Shown piece by piece: positions 52,325 through 61,522 of a stretch of DNA of 64,000 nucleotides. This DNA comes from Candidatus Rifleibacteriota bacterium. GTDB lineage: Bacteria; Muiribacteriota; Ozemobacteria; Ozemobacterales; Ozemobacteraceae. The notes under the pieces are model-generated. The model was not told the DNA's origin. It saw only the letters and a program-made list of their open reading frames with translations, and did no database searches. The DNA lies in contig CAJOND010000001.1 of assembly GCA_905236675.1 (NCBI GenBank), positions 62,001 through 126,000 of the forward strand. The letters are read 5' to 3'. The position numbers and the translations under genes are program-made. Within the stretch, counting starts at the first letter, position 1. Every line of letters begins with the position of its first letter.

Positions 52325-52753
52325 TTAGAAATTTACTTCAAATAGGTTCAAAAAATAGAATACCGCAGCAATATATTTGTCTATTCCTTTTGCTGAACCT
52401 ATAGTAGCATAGTTTTTGTCTCTTATGGTTCCATCATCACAAACTTTGCCTATAGTTGCATAGTACTTGTCTCGAACTGTTCCGTCGCTATCAACTTTTC
52501 CAATCATAGTATAATTTTTATCTCTGATTGTGCCGTCATTATTGATGTGACCTAAAGATGCATAATTAGAATTTCGAATGGTACCGTCTTTATCTATTTT
52601 CCCAATGGTAGAACCATTCGAATTGCGAACAGTTCCATCATTATCTGATCTACCTATAGTTTGATTGTATTTCCCATAAAAGGTTTGAGCATTTGCGGAT
52701 GCAGATATAAAAAATAAAAAGATTATAAAGAGTAGTTTTATATACTTTTTCAC
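52325..52753 (-). CDS. Secreted protein with five 17-residue repeats
   Basis: A signal peptide (about 1-22, ending SANAQTF) is followed by five tandem 17-residue repeats of the type TIGKVDSDGTVRDKNYA (about residues 32-116) and a hydrophobic tail (YIAAVFYFLNLFEVNF). The repeats should form small beta units exposed outside the cytoplasm. Similar repeat proteins are common in gut bacteria but have no assigned role. Copies 2-5 differ by a few residues and one contains a lone Cys. It lies just after the PPC gene. Confidence 0.78.
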   Translation of the reverse strand: MKKYIKLLFIIFLFFISASANAQTFYGKYNQTIGRSDNDGTVRNSNGSTIGKIDKDGTIRNSNYASLGHINNDGTIRDKNYTMIGKVDSDGTVRDKYYATIGKVCDDGTIRDKNYATIGSAKGIDKYIAAVFYFLNLFEVNF

Positions 52754-52761
52754 AATATATC

Positions 52762-53181
52762 CTAAAACTTCATTAGATTAATTCCTGTTAAAGAATCAGG
52801 TTCACGATTAATTTCAACGTCAATTGTGTCAATAAATATTTCTCCAGTGACACTTATTATGCCTCTGGTTAAATGCCCGCCCAAAGCTTCTCCTTCATCG
52901 TTTGATACGACTATATGAAGATGCAAGTATGGATCACCGTCTTTTGTGGATATATTACCAAGGAGAGATAGTATTTCCATATTTTGGTTAAAACAGTAAC
53001 CACAATATCTTTTCTTTTTAAAACTATAGAAACCTGCTTCAACAAGTTGAGTTGCACCTATTCCACTAACAGAACCTGCTCTTATAGCCTCTTTCTTGCA
53101 TACTTCAGTTATAGAAGAAATGATTTCGTCTCCTCTATTGAGTCTAATAACGAATCTATTGCCAGCCTTTTTATATTCCAT
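52762..53181 (-). CDS. PPC (DUF296) domain protein
   Basis: The track starts at a TTG (53196). The ATG at 53181 has an AAAGG site at good spacing, giving 139 residues. The sequence has RFVIRLNRGDEIISSITEVCKKE, GSVSGIGATQLVEAGFYSF and the metal-binding YLHLHIVVS with GGHLTRG, as in PPC/DUF296 proteins. Bacterial members are stand-alone trimers, some thought to bind DNA or a metal; the cellular role is open. It is followed by the repeat protein gene after 8 bases. Confidence 0.9.
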   Translation of the reverse strand: MEYKKAGNRFVIRLNRGDEIISSITEVCKKEAIRAGSVSGIGATQLVEAGFYSFKKKRYCGYCFNQNMEILSLLGNISTKDGDPYLHLHIVVSNDEGEALGGHLTRGIISVTGEIFIDTIDVEINREPDSLTGINLMKF

Positions 53182-53353
53182 TTCTTGACCTTTCAAAAAG
53201 TTGGGTTACTATATAATACAACAAAATTTATAAAAGTACAACCATATTCATTTTTTGCCCTTTATTTTTGTTTCTAGCAAATGCATCAATTTTTAGTTAA
53301 GTTTATTTTAGTGCCTAGTAGCTATTAAAGGCCAAAATTTTCTTGACGAAAGC

Positions 53354-54415
53354 TTATTCTTTAGTAAAAGACAATATTTCATCTAGTTCTTGTTCTGTTG
53401 GTTTATAATTATAGAACAATTCATAGAAGTCATAAAATTCTTTACGGATATCTATATTGAACTTTTCAGGATAAAGAATGTTTCCAAGCCATAAAATACC
53501 TATTATTCTATTTACAGAAGGAGGCATATCTAAAACATTATATGGAATACAGGGAACAAAATACACTCTTTTTTCTTTGCAGGCTTTTATGTTTTTCCAC
53601 CCACTATTTAAACTCATAAGAAGTTTTGTTGCGTCTTTTTCTGTGGGTGAGGCTGAATGTATTCTGTCAGCCAAAAGAATCACATCAGGGTTCCAAATCA
53701 TGATTTGTTCCATGTTTATAGATATTCTGCCATCTGAGGCATTATCTCTTTCAACAACATTAAAGCCTCCAGCAAAATCTATTATTTCACCATGACTAGT
53801 CCCTTGAGCAGAGCTGTTTAAACCCTTAGGTCCCTGAGCATAGTAAACTTTTATTTTTTTAGACTTTTCCAGTTCCTTACAGATTTTGTCAGATTTTTCT
53901 AATATTTTTTCGCAGTAATCTGCAAGCCTGTTAGCTCGTTCTTCTTTGTCTAGAATTTTCCCTACAAAGCGGTATACTTCTGGAATAGTCTTTACTTTCA
54001 TTTCAAGCATTACTACAGGTATACCAGTTGCTTTTTGAAACTGTTCAGCCAAATTGATTGTAGTTGTTTCCAAATAAGTAAACATTATTGCTATATCTGG
54101 TTTGGCTGCCATTACTACTTCTCTATTTGCGGAATTATTTCCACCTGTTGTTCCTAAAACTGGCAAAGAATGATATTTCTCCGGAACAACTCTTTTTTCT
54201 CCAGGAAGTAAATCGAAAGCCCATCCTGCAAGCATATCCAGATCTAATGTATGCATCAAAATTATTCCTGGTTGATGATTCACATATACTTTGTTAATTT
54301 TGTCTGGTATCTCAACTGTTCTTCCTGTCATATCTGTTATTGTTCTAGCTTCAAGCAATACGGAGCAGATTATAAATGTTGATAACAAAAAAATAATTTT
54401 AAATCTTTTATTCAT
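53354..54415 (-). CDS. ABC transporter substrate-binding protein, iron-siderophore/cobalamin type
   Basis: The 353-residue protein has a signal peptide (about 1-23) and the class III periplasmic binding fold: RTITDMTGRTVEIPDKINKVYV at the start of the mature domain, a long central helix, and the second lobe with IMIWNPDVILLADR. There is no lipobox Cys, so it may be periplasmic or poorly anchored. It would deliver a ferric chelate or corrinoid to the permease encoded just upstream. No ATPase gene is adjacent. Shine-Dalgarno AGGTGAT precedes the ATG. Confidence 0.9.
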   Translation of the reverse strand: MNKRFKIIFLLSTFIICSVLLEARTITDMTGRTVEIPDKINKVYVNHQPGIILMHTLDLDMLAGWAFDLLPGEKRVVPEKYHSLPVLGTTGGNNSANREVVMAAKPDIAIMFTYLETTTINLAEQFQKATGIPVVMLEMKVKTIPEVYRFVGKILDKEERANRLADYCEKILEKSDKICKELEKSKKIKVYYAQGPKGLNSSAQGTSHGEIIDFAGGFNVVERDNASDGRISINMEQIMIWNPDVILLADRIHSASPTEKDATKLLMSLNSGWKNIKACKEKRVYFVPCIPYNVLDMPPSVNRIIGILWLGNILYPEKFNIDIRKEFYDFYELFYNYKPTEQELDEILSFTKE

Positions 54416-54445
54416 TTCGTAATCACCTAATTTGCAGAATAATGT

Positions 54446-55495
54446 TTATTGTATGTTCTTTCTTTTTCCTAACCTTAGTAAAAGATAAATAAAGAATGGA
54501 GCACCAATTAGAGATGTTATGATTCCTAATGGTATTTCTGTTCTCATTGCAGTGCGTGCAATATTATCTACAACTAGCAAATAAGTTCCTCCTATAAGTA
54601 TGGAAAGAGGTAATAGTCGGTTGTAGTCAGGTCCAGTTAACATTCTGGCAAAATGTGGAATTATCAAGCCAATCCATGCAATTTGTCCACAAATACTTAC
54701 TACTGTTGAAGTTATTAGTGTAGCTGCTGTTATAACTATCAGTCTTACCGCTTTTGTGTTAACTCCAAGAGCCTTAGCTTCTTCATCACCAAATGTCATA
54801 ATGTTTATTCGCCATCTGATTAAATAAAGAAGAATTAATCCTGATAAAACTATTGGAACAGCTATTTTTATAGCATCTGTATCAATAGAAGTCAGACTTC
54901 CCATTAACCAGAAAGTGATTTCTGGCAGCTGGCTATAGGGGTCAGCAAGATACTTAGCAACAGAAATAAAAGAACCAAACATAGAAGATACAATCATTCC
55001 TGCTAAAACAAGTACAAGAATCACATTATATACTCTACCGACCGAAGCTGTAATAAATAAACTCAGGCTTACTGCAACCAGACCAAATAGAAAAGCAGTG
55101 ACTTGAATTCCAAAAAATGATAGCGAAAAAAGAATTCCAATAGCAGCACCAAAACCTGCACCTGTTGAAGCTCCTAGAATATCGGGAGAAACCATTGGAT
55201 TGCAGAAAATACCTTGATACGCAGCACCAGCAGCAGCTAATGCTGCACCAGTTATGACAGCGGTCAAAATTCTTGGAAATCTAATGTGGCAGATTACATG
55301 GGTAAGCCCATCATCTTTTATAGATGACCAGTCACTTATAGCCATATACAACCATTCGAAAAGCTGATTTAAGCTTATAGGATAGCGACCTAGACAAAAG
55401 GAAATAATAATCATTAGGAATAAAACAAAAGCCCATATTTTGATATGGGAAAAACTATTTCGATTATCATTATTAATGATTTGTTTTTCTTCCAT
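54446..55495 (-). CDS. FecCD-family ABC permease
   Basis: The 349-residue integral membrane protein shows FecCD motifs: IRFPRILTAVITGAALAAAGAAYQGIFCNPMVSPDILGASTGAGFGAA and the C-terminal GLIIPHFARMLTGPDYNRLLPLSILIGG with a final GAPFFIYLLL. Ten or so hydrophobic segments match the family. It starts the binding-protein operon, 30 bases before the binding protein gene. I see no cobalamin riboswitch or Fur box in the short upstream space. The ATPase must come from elsewhere. Confidence 0.93.
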   Translation of the reverse strand: MEEKQIINNDNRNSFSHIKIWAFVLFLMIIISFCLGRYPISLNQLFEWLYMAISDWSSIKDDGLTHVICHIRFPRILTAVITGAALAAAGAAYQGIFCNPMVSPDILGASTGAGFGAAIGILFSLSFFGIQVTAFLFGLVAVSLSLFITASVGRVYNVILVLVLAGMIVSSMFGSFISVAKYLADPYSQLPEITFWLMGSLTSIDTDAIKIAVPIVLSGLILLYLIRWRINIMTFGDEEAKALGVNTKAVRLIVITAATLITSTVVSICGQIAWIGLIIPHFARMLTGPDYNRLLPLSILIGGTYLLVVDNIARTAMRTEIPLGIITSLIGAPFFIYLLLRLGKRKNIQ

Positions 55496-55600
55496 TATTA
55501 GCTTGTTTTGATTGCAAGTTTAAACCCGCAGAGTAATATTATTCCTAATAAGAGTTTAATATACTTTATACTACTATGCAAATAATTTATTAATGTGATG

Positions 55601-56668
55601 TTAAGAAATGAGCCGCTTAGTTTCAATTTCGTTTTTCAGTTTTACTAGCAATTCTTTTTCTAAGTTTCGGTCTGCTCCGAAAGCATATTTGTCTATTACA
55701 GATAAACCTTCTTCGATAAGGGTTTTTGCTTTTTCTGAATCATTATATAATTTGTAATAATAATAGGCTAATATTCTCTTTGCATTAGAATCCTCATCAT
55801 TACATATAACCGGTTCTATTTTCCTGAAAAAAACATCAGCTTTTTCTTTATCTATTTCGATTTCAGAATAATAGAAAATCAGCCAATAATAAGCTTGATA
55901 ATAAATAAGATTTAATTTTCTATTCCATAACATATTAGTAATTTCGTGCGAACCTTTTTCCATTCCTTCTTTTTTATTTAAAGCTAATAGATAATAATAA
56001 TAAAACAGATAATACAATATCTTTTCTAATTCTGAAGGTGATTTATATGGGAGTTCTTCTAATGGCTTTAAATCGAGATTTGCGAAACTTTCATCTTTTA
56101 TGAGCAATTTGCTTTTGTCATGGATATAACCTAGAATACCTTTATATAGCTTATTATATATATAATTATGAATTAAAATATGATTAATTGAATGAAATAT
56201 CATGCCTGTTGAAAAACCTATTAAAAACCATTCTGTTAAATTTAGTGATTCACCATTAAAAAAGGCAACTATTGGTTTCAGCGTCAGAGCAAAAATAATG
56301 ATGCTTATAATAAGTTTTGAATATTTTTCAGAAGCTGATAATTTTTTTTCCATTAGATAGTAATCTGGTTTAATATTATCGCTATCTATAGTTGGAATAT
56401 ATAAGCAAAGAGGCGAGGGTTGGTAAATGATTTTCACCCACTTATTTTTAATTTTTGTGAAAACTAACCCGAAAAGAGAAATAAATTTTGTTCTGTAACC
56501 ATATTTCCTGGCAAAGATAAAACTGTACAAAGCTATATATAAGTTGGCTATAATTGTAGAAATAATAAAAAAGCCTGTAATAAAAGCCATTGCTTTTATA
56601 CAAAAAATTGGAACAGTATAATCAATATTTTTTAGTAAATTTGTTATAATATTACTCATAATTTCCAT
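55601..56668 (-). CDS. Multi-pass membrane protein with TPR-like C-terminus
   Basis: The 355-residue protein has about four hydrophobic segments in the first half (about 18-50, 117-137 and 145-170) and a helical soluble second half (YLFYYYYLLALNKKEGMEKGSHEITNMLWNRKLNLIYYQAYYWLIFYYSEIE) that may form TPR-like repeats. I do not recognise the family. Two close Met codons (56668 and 56659) are possible starts. It is alone on its strand between the permease and the macrodomain gene. Confidence 0.65.
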   Translation of the reverse strand: MEIMSNIITNLLKNIDYTVPIFCIKAMAFITGFFIISTIIANLYIALYSFIFARKYGYRTKFISLFGLVFTKIKNKWVKIIYQPSPLCLYIPTIDSDNIKPDYYLMEKKLSASEKYSKLIISIIIFALTLKPIVAFFNGESLNLTEWFLIGFSTGMIFHSINHILIHNYIYNKLYKGILGYIHDKSKLLIKDESFANLDLKPLEELPYKSPSELEKILYYLFYYYYLLALNKKEGMEKGSHEITNMLWNRKLNLIYYQAYYWLIFYYSEIEIDKEKADVFFRKIEPVICNDEDSNAKRILAYYYYKLYNDSEKAKTLIEEGLSVIDKYAFGADRNLEKELLVKLKNEIETKRLIS

Positions 56669-56814
56669 CTCTATAGCAAGTTATATAAAACTTTTAAGTA
56701 ATCTTATACTATTTATATTACCATGGCAAATTAAACATAAAAAAAGCCTATCTTGCACAGAATCTCCGAATATACTATTATCTATTAAAAAGATAGTTTG
56801 ATAGGAGTTTGTTA

Positions 56815-58647
56815 ATGCCCCTTTTTGTTTTAGATGAAGATACAGAATTCCTGGATATAGATGCTGTTGTGTTACCTTCTTTCAAGGGAGTTGATAGATT
56901 TTACCGCTTTAATTCTTTTAATGATAAAAGTCTCAATGAATTACTAAAAACTTTTTCAGATGAAGATAAAATACAAAGCTTAACAAAACGTGAAAATTCT
57001 ATAAAAAGCAGATTGGCAAAACTTATAAAAATAAATAACTCTGGAGAATTAGAAAGAAAATATTCCAAAATTATTAATGAATTAGTTTGGGATAACAAAT
57101 ATGAGCTTCATTACGTATTATATAACCACAATGATGATATTTCAGAAGGTTTAAAAATCTATCCCTGGCTGCTCACAGAACTTGCCAAAATTCCTAAAGA
57201 CCAATTATACAAAGATTTAGAAACATTATTGATATATTTTAAAAAAGAAGAAAAATATAAGGAACTAGAGAGAAAAACTCAAGAAAAGATAGAAAAATTA
57301 GATAACAAAATATTAACATTAAATAAATTAGATGATAAATACGTTATTACTTTTAATGTTGATATAAAGGAACATTTAGCCTCTCCATACAGAAATTATC
57401 AATACTCAAATTTATCTAAAATATATGAAAATATAATTAAATTAGCGTTAAAGAAAAAAATTACCAAAATTGCTATTCCTATCATTGATTTTCATGATAT
57501 GCCTGACTCTAATTATTATATTAATATAGCTAGAGATGAAGTAAGATATTTATTAAAAAAAGAAGAAATAGATATAACTGTTTATTTGCTTCTTACTAAT
57601 GAAGATAATGATTATTTTAAAGAAAGACAACCTGAAAACATATATGAAAAAATAGCTTCTTTTAAAGAGTACGAAGATAAAAATAAAGTAGAGATAGAAA
57701 TACAGGCCAAAGAAGCTTTTGAAAAATATAAAGAATATTTAAATAAAAAAAATGAATTTTATAAATTATTAGAGCAAAATAAAGATTTGCTATATTCAGA
57801 TGAGTATTCTGATTTTAGGGATTCATATAGAAATATTAGGCATAAATTTGATTCTTTTTATATAAAAAATAAAAAACATTACTCAGATGAAGATTATCTT
57901 TATTTTTTCTATGATTATCTTTTGTGCATTGATAACGAAGACAGTCTTTATGACAATGAACCTAGAAATGAAATAGATGAAACAGAACCAGATGTTAATA
58001 AATTAAAATACTGGGATGAAAATGCTTTCTGGGAAGATATTGATTATCAAAACAACAAATTAGGTATAGAATTTGAGTTATCTACAGATGAATTTCCTAA
58101 GTATCGTAGAAATAATGAAAAAATTCTAAAAAAATTAGGCGAAGATTTAAAATCTTGTCTAGCTGAAAAAGAACAAAAATATGAATCAAGAATTCTTTGT
58201 GAATATGCGCCTTCTAAGAGAAAAAATCTTCAAAAAGAAATAGAGTCATTAATTGAGGGAAAAAAAGAAAGCTTTTCTCAAATGGTTTTAAGAATAATCA
58301 AGAAAACGCATAGAGAAAATGTTGCTTGTTATAAGGCTGCCAATGTAAATAAGAATATTTTTTCGAAAATACTTAAAGATGCTAACGGCGATGAGAATAA
58401 AGACGGTACAGCGTATGTGTACAATCCTAACAAAAAAATAGCTTTAGCATTTTCTATTGCTTTGAGGTTAAAATTAAAAGAGGCAGAAGAACTTTTGCAA
58501 AAGGCAGGTTACGCATTTTCAGATAGTCCTCAGGATATAATTGTTAAAACATTTATACAAAAGGGAATTTATGACATAGATTTAGTAAATCAGTTCCTTT
58601 TTAGATTTAATCAGCCTTTGTTGGGCTCAACTGCGAGAGAGAATTAG
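56815..58647 (+). CDS. Degenerate macrodomain protein with C-terminal HTH-like domain
   Basis: The track starts at a TTG; the ATG at 56815, with TAGGAG seven bases upstream, is better (610 residues). The first strand (LDIDAVVLPSFKG) and the segment NLSKIYENIIKLALKKKITKIAIPIIDFHDM match the ends of a macrodomain, but the GGGV loop and the Gly-rich SSG loop that grip ADP-ribose are gone, and a charged insert of about 150 residues lies between. The C-terminus (SFSQMVLRIIKK to FNQPLLGS, about the last 125 residues) matches the helical, HTH-like tail found on many Firmicute macrodomain proteins. It may sense or bind without ADP-ribose hydrolysis. The next gene is ART-like. Confidence 0.65.
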   Translation: MPLFVLDEDTEFLDIDAVVLPSFKGVDRFYRFNSFNDKSLNELLKTFSDEDKIQSLTKRENSIKSRLAKLIKINNSGELERKYSKIINELVWDNKYELHYVLYNHNDDISEGLKIYPWLLTELAKIPKDQLYKDLETLLIYFKKEEKYKELERKTQEKIEKLDNKILTLNKLDDKYVITFNVDIKEHLASPYRNYQYSNLSKIYENIIKLALKKKITKIAIPIIDFHDMPDSNYYINIARDEVRYLLKKEEIDITVYLLLTNEDNDYFKERQPENIYEKIASFKEYEDKNKVEIEIQAKEAFEKYKEYLNKKNEFYKLLEQNKDLLYSDEYSDFRDSYRNIRHKFDSFYIKNKKHYSDEDYLYFFYDYLLCIDNEDSLYDNEPRNEIDETEPDVNKLKYWDENAFWEDIDYQNNKLGIEFELSTDEFPKYRRNNEKILKKLGEDLKSCLAEKEQKYESRILCEYAPSKRKNLQKEIESLIEGKKESFSQMVLRIIKKTHRENVACYKAANVNKNIFSKILKDANGDENKDGTAYVYNPNKKIALAFSIALRLKLKEAEELLQKAGYAFSDSPQDIIVKTFIQKGIYDIDLVNQFLFRFNQPLLGSTAREN

Positions 58648-58729
58648 CCAAGCAGTGCTTGGCCGTGGTTGGTGTTTGGTGATGAATTGAGAATTGAGAA
58701 TTGAGAAATGAGAAATGAGAAATGAAGAA
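58648..58729. repeat. Hairpin and GAGAATT/GAGAAAT purine repeat between macrodomain and ART-like genes
   Basis: GCCAAGCA-g-TGCTTGGC can fold right after the macrodomain gene, then a GT-rich piece and about six copies of a 7- to 8-base unit (gagaattgagaattgagaaatgagaaatga) run into the start of the next gene. Similar units occur at 2190-2230 and 13915-13950. Confidence 0.6.
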
Positions 58730-59314
58730 ATGGCTAACAATATGGATCAAGTAGTTGTTAAATATAAAAAAGTTAGATTTAAATTATTTATTCGGAAAAT
58801 TTATAACTATATTGTTGATCGTTTAAGAGGGGGAATTGTTTTTGAAATAGTTAAGTTTAGCATTTTAAATTTTTTTAAAAATCTAGATTTTATTTCTCTA
58901 AAAAAAATGTTTTATTCTATATTAATTTATTGTTTAAGTGGAACTGTAGTTAAAAATTTAATAGGAATTAATGTTTTTGAAGAAGAATTATTTCCCTTAG
59001 AAAATCTATTTACAGAATCTAATAAGAGATTCTGCCATTGGGCTCCTAAGGATAAGCTGAATAACATATTTAAAGAAGGTTTGTTCCCTGGCAAAAATCG
59101 TAAATATGTTTATATTACAGATGATTCTGAATCTTTAAAAAATCGTGGGTATTTTTTATATAAAACCTTAAATACTTGTAAAAAAGACATGGTTTTTGTA
59201 AGAATAGATATTAACATTACCAAGCTTTTAGAAGAATATAAAGTTTTTAAAATCATCAGAAAACATGAATATATTGTGGAGAAAGTTTCACCAGATTGTT
59301 TGATTAAGCATTAG
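58715..59314 (+). CDS. Possible ADP-ribosyltransferase-like protein
   Basis: The 199-residue protein has a moderately hydrophobic N-terminal half (about 40-85) and a C-terminal segment FCHWAPKDKLNNIFKEGLFPGKNRKYVYITDD, then HEYIVEKVSPDCL. This H-Y-E order (His108, Tyr133, Glu185) and the wording around it recall ADP-ribosyltransferases of the KptA/DarT/HYD1 type, which use NAD+. The match is by eye, so confidence is moderate. The start may be the ATG at 58730 instead, since 58715 lies within a purine repeat. It follows the macrodomain gene, so the two may form a DarTG-like unit. Confidence 0.45.
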   Translation: MRNEEMANNMDQVVVKYKKVRFKLFIRKIYNYIVDRLRGGIVFEIVKFSILNFFKNLDFISLKKMFYSILIYCLSGTVVKNLIGINVFEEELFPLENLFTESNKRFCHWAPKDKLNNIFKEGLFPGKNRKYVYITDDSESLKNRGYFLYKTLNTCKKDMVFVRIDINITKLLEEYKVFKIIRKHEYIVEKVSPDCLIKH

Positions 59315-59346
59315 TTGAAATCTTTAATTGTATTGGTTTATTCTAC

Positions 59347-60501
59347 TCAGTCAAATGACCAGCGGTCTGGAACATAGAATTCCATGGCTTTAGATTTTTC
59401 GCCTATCCCGATTTTCCAGGCTGTAATAGGAGAAATATAACTTTTGTTTATATCACCATAACCACCAGAAAACATAATTTCGTCAGGATAGTACTTTTTC
59501 GCAGCATTTGATTGTTCTCTTCTATAGTTTTCTCTTTCATACAAATCAAAAGCACCAAAAGCATGAAGAGTTTCGTGAGCTATGGTCCCAGCCTCAATAG
59601 GTTGTCCCCAGCCACTTTTAAATAACCAGGAAAAATCATGATAATCATCAGGATTAGAGCCTGCATAATCAAGGAAACAATAGGAACGGCCATCTTTATC
59701 TATAATAAAATTAGTTACAATATTCTCACATTGTGTTTCGTAGCGAATTTTCTGTTTAAATTCTTTCCCTGTTAAACCCATGCTTTTTAGAACCTTACGA
59801 AAACTGCCGTAAGCATCAGGATCATTTTCATTGAGACCATATATCTTATCTATGGGGATCGCAGAATCTCCCAAGGGGTAAATATTTTCAAAAGTAATGG
59901 TAGAACCATATTTTTTAGCTTCTCTAGTAAGCCATTTTTCAGCAATTTCCAAATTCTTTTTATAAATCTTATGATAATTGTCGTTTTTCCAGTTTTTTTC
60001 AGAAACAAAGAAAGTGCAAACGCAGATACTACCGCTTAAAGTCTTAGCTAAGCCTACATTTTTAGTATGAAGTAAGCCATCTTCAGGAAGAACTGTACCT
60101 TCAGGCATGTAAAAGAAAGCATCATTGAGCAGGTTATGGCTTTTGCCGTGTTTACCGCTTTCTACTGACATATCGTGGCTTTTTCTTTTTCTACCAGAAT
60201 CTTTTATTTCTTTTTGGCTTTCTACTTCCTCTTCTTCATCTTCATCATATTCTGATTCTTCTTCAGAATCTACCTCTTCATCATCTTTCTTCTTGACTCC
60301 TGAATCCCAATTAAAAGCAATCATATCACCTTTGGTAAAAGTATTGTCATAGGTATCTGTATTATTTGTAAAATCTACATTATAAGTAAACTTTTCGTTT
60401 CCAACTATATATTCATTCTGGTTTTTACTATTGTTAGACAAAACGATAGAAGAAATGCAAAGAAAAGAAGCTACTGATAAAGCTATTATTTTATATTTCA
60501 T
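59347..60501 (-). CDS. Secreted acidic protein with metzincin-like zinc peptidase domain
   Basis: The 384-residue protein has a signal peptide (about 1-22), a conserved TFTKGDMIAFNWDSG motif (about 59-73), a highly acidic Glu/Asp linker (about 76-97) and a C-terminal domain with AGTIAHETLHAFGAFDLYE. The HExxHxxGxxD arrangement is that of zinc metallopeptidases such as metzincins. The N-terminal part is shared with the two proteins upstream on the same strand, so peptidase and non-peptidase members use one export and attachment module. Shine-Dalgarno AAAGGAAA is shared too. Confidence 0.8.
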   Translation of the reverse strand: MKYKIIALSVASFLCISSIVLSNNSKNQNEYIVGNEKFTYNVDFTNNTDTYDNTFTKGDMIAFNWDSGVKKKDDEEVDSEEESEYDEDEEEEVESQKEIKDSGRKRKSHDMSVESGKHGKSHNLLNDAFFYMPEGTVLPEDGLLHTKNVGLAKTLSGSICVCTFFVSEKNWKNDNYHKIYKKNLEIAEKWLTREAKKYGSTITFENIYPLGDSAIPIDKIYGLNENDPDAYGSFRKVLKSMGLTGKEFKQKIRYETQCENIVTNFIIDKDGRSYCFLDYAGSNPDDYHDFSWLFKSGWGQPIEAGTIAHETLHAFGAFDLYERENYRREQSNAAKKYYPDEIMFSGGYGDINKSYISPITAWKIGIGEKSKAMEFYVPDRWSFD

Positions 60502-60520
60502 GAAATTTCCTTTATTTATA

Positions 60521-60643
60521 GAATAGAGATTAGAGGCAAGAGGTTAGAGGTTAGAGGTTAGAGGATTGTTTTAGCTAGTCTTTTTAGGTTTAATTGGTGT
60601 GGGGTGTGGTTGGTGTGATTGTTTAATCGAATCTGGATTGCCA
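60521..60643. repeat. Duplicated upstream region, copy 1
   Basis: GAATAGAGATTAGAGGCAAG, three further TTAGAGG units, TTTTAGCTAGTCTTTTTAGG and a GT-rich segment lie directly upstream of the 59347-60501 gene (minus strand). The same sequence, diverged, is at 61523-61637 upstream of the next paralogue. Confidence 0.8.
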
Positions 60644-60698
60644 CTCACTTTTCCCTTCTCTCTTCTCTCTTTTCTCTTTTCTCTTTTCTCTTATCTCT

Positions 60699-60725
60699 CT
60701 AGAAAAGGCTTTCAGCCTTTTCTAG
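60699..60725 (-). terminator. Hairpin overlapping the stop codon of the 60722 gene
   Basis: CTAGAAAAGGCT-ttc-AGCCTTTTCTAG is a perfect 12-bp stem that includes the TAG stop codon, followed on the minus strand by a purine-rich tract, so it is not a classic T-tract terminator. Confidence 0.5.
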
Positions 60726-61507
60726 ATATTCGGGTCTACTACATGGGTATTATAATTAACATTTGTTGCCCCATTTCTAAGAGGGATGAGAGTAAAAGAA
60801 GCCTTTATTTTTCCATTAAAGTAATAGAATTCCATTATTGTCTGACCATTAACTTTTTTTGAGTTACTCCAACTCTTACTAGGGGTATTCGTCGTAAAGT
60901 TAGCTTTACAACTGCCATTAATATTAACACTACCGTTGGCCAAGAAAGCAACAGTGTGTTTCATTTCTATTTCATCACCATAAAAGTAAGTTATATATTC
61001 AGTCATTGTCCCCTGTGGGTCTAATTTATTAGTAATAGTTCTTGCAGGAGCATTCTTATGGATGTGATAATCAGTTTTTGATACTGGAAGAGATTGATTT
61101 TTTTTATCTATTAATGCTTTTATATCTGCAAAACCGCCGCCTTTTGAAGAAGAATCATTGTCGTCATCATCATCATCGTATTCTTCGTCTTCACTGCTTG
61201 ATGATTCATCAATGCTTTCATCATCGTCATCATCATCATATTCTTCTTCTTCACCTATTTCTTCATCATCTTCACTTTGTTCTTCGTTATCTGTTTCAGC
61301 ATTATTGCCAGTATTCCAGTTAAAAGCAATCATATCTCCTTTTGTTAAGATATTATCGCTAATGCTGGTTTTATCTTTTGATTCTGTGTAGGCAGATTCT
61401 TTTCCGCTATATAAGTAATGGTCTATATCTGTATTGTCACTTGATAGAACGATTGAAGAAATGCCAAGAATAGAAGCTACAGATAAAGCTAGTATTTTAT
61501 ATTTCAT
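60722..61507 (-). CDS. Secreted acidic protein, family member 2
   Basis: The 261-residue protein has a signal peptide (MKYKILALSVASILGISS), the TKGDMIAFNWNTG motif (about 55-68), an Asp/Glu/Ser-rich linker (about 70-115) and a conserved C-terminal domain starting GFADIKALIDKKNQSLPVSKTDYHIHKNAP and containing LDPQGTMTEYITYFYGDEIEMKHT. The C-terminal domain is shared with the protein at 61753. It ends DPNI, as that protein does. No catalytic site is recognised. The acidic linker and export signal suggest a surface or extracellular role, perhaps calcium binding. Confidence 0.75.
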   Translation of the reverse strand: MKYKILALSVASILGISSIVLSSDNTDIDHYLYSGKESAYTESKDKTSISDNILTKGDMIAFNWNTGNNAETDNEEQSEDDEEIGEEEEYDDDDDDESIDESSSSEDEEYDDDDDDNDSSSKGGGFADIKALIDKKNQSLPVSKTDYHIHKNAPARTITNKLDPQGTMTEYITYFYGDEIEMKHTVAFLANGSVNINGSCKANFTTNTPSKSWSNSKKVNGQTIMEFYYFNGKIKASFTLIPLRNGATNVNYNTHVVDPNI

Positions 61508-61522
61508 GTAATTTCCTTTAGT

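Noticed and set aside
55496-55600. Cobalamin riboswitch or Fur box upstream of the permease
   Set aside because: The 105-base gap has no GCCACTG-type B12 box and no GATAATGATAATCATTATC-like palindrome that I can see.
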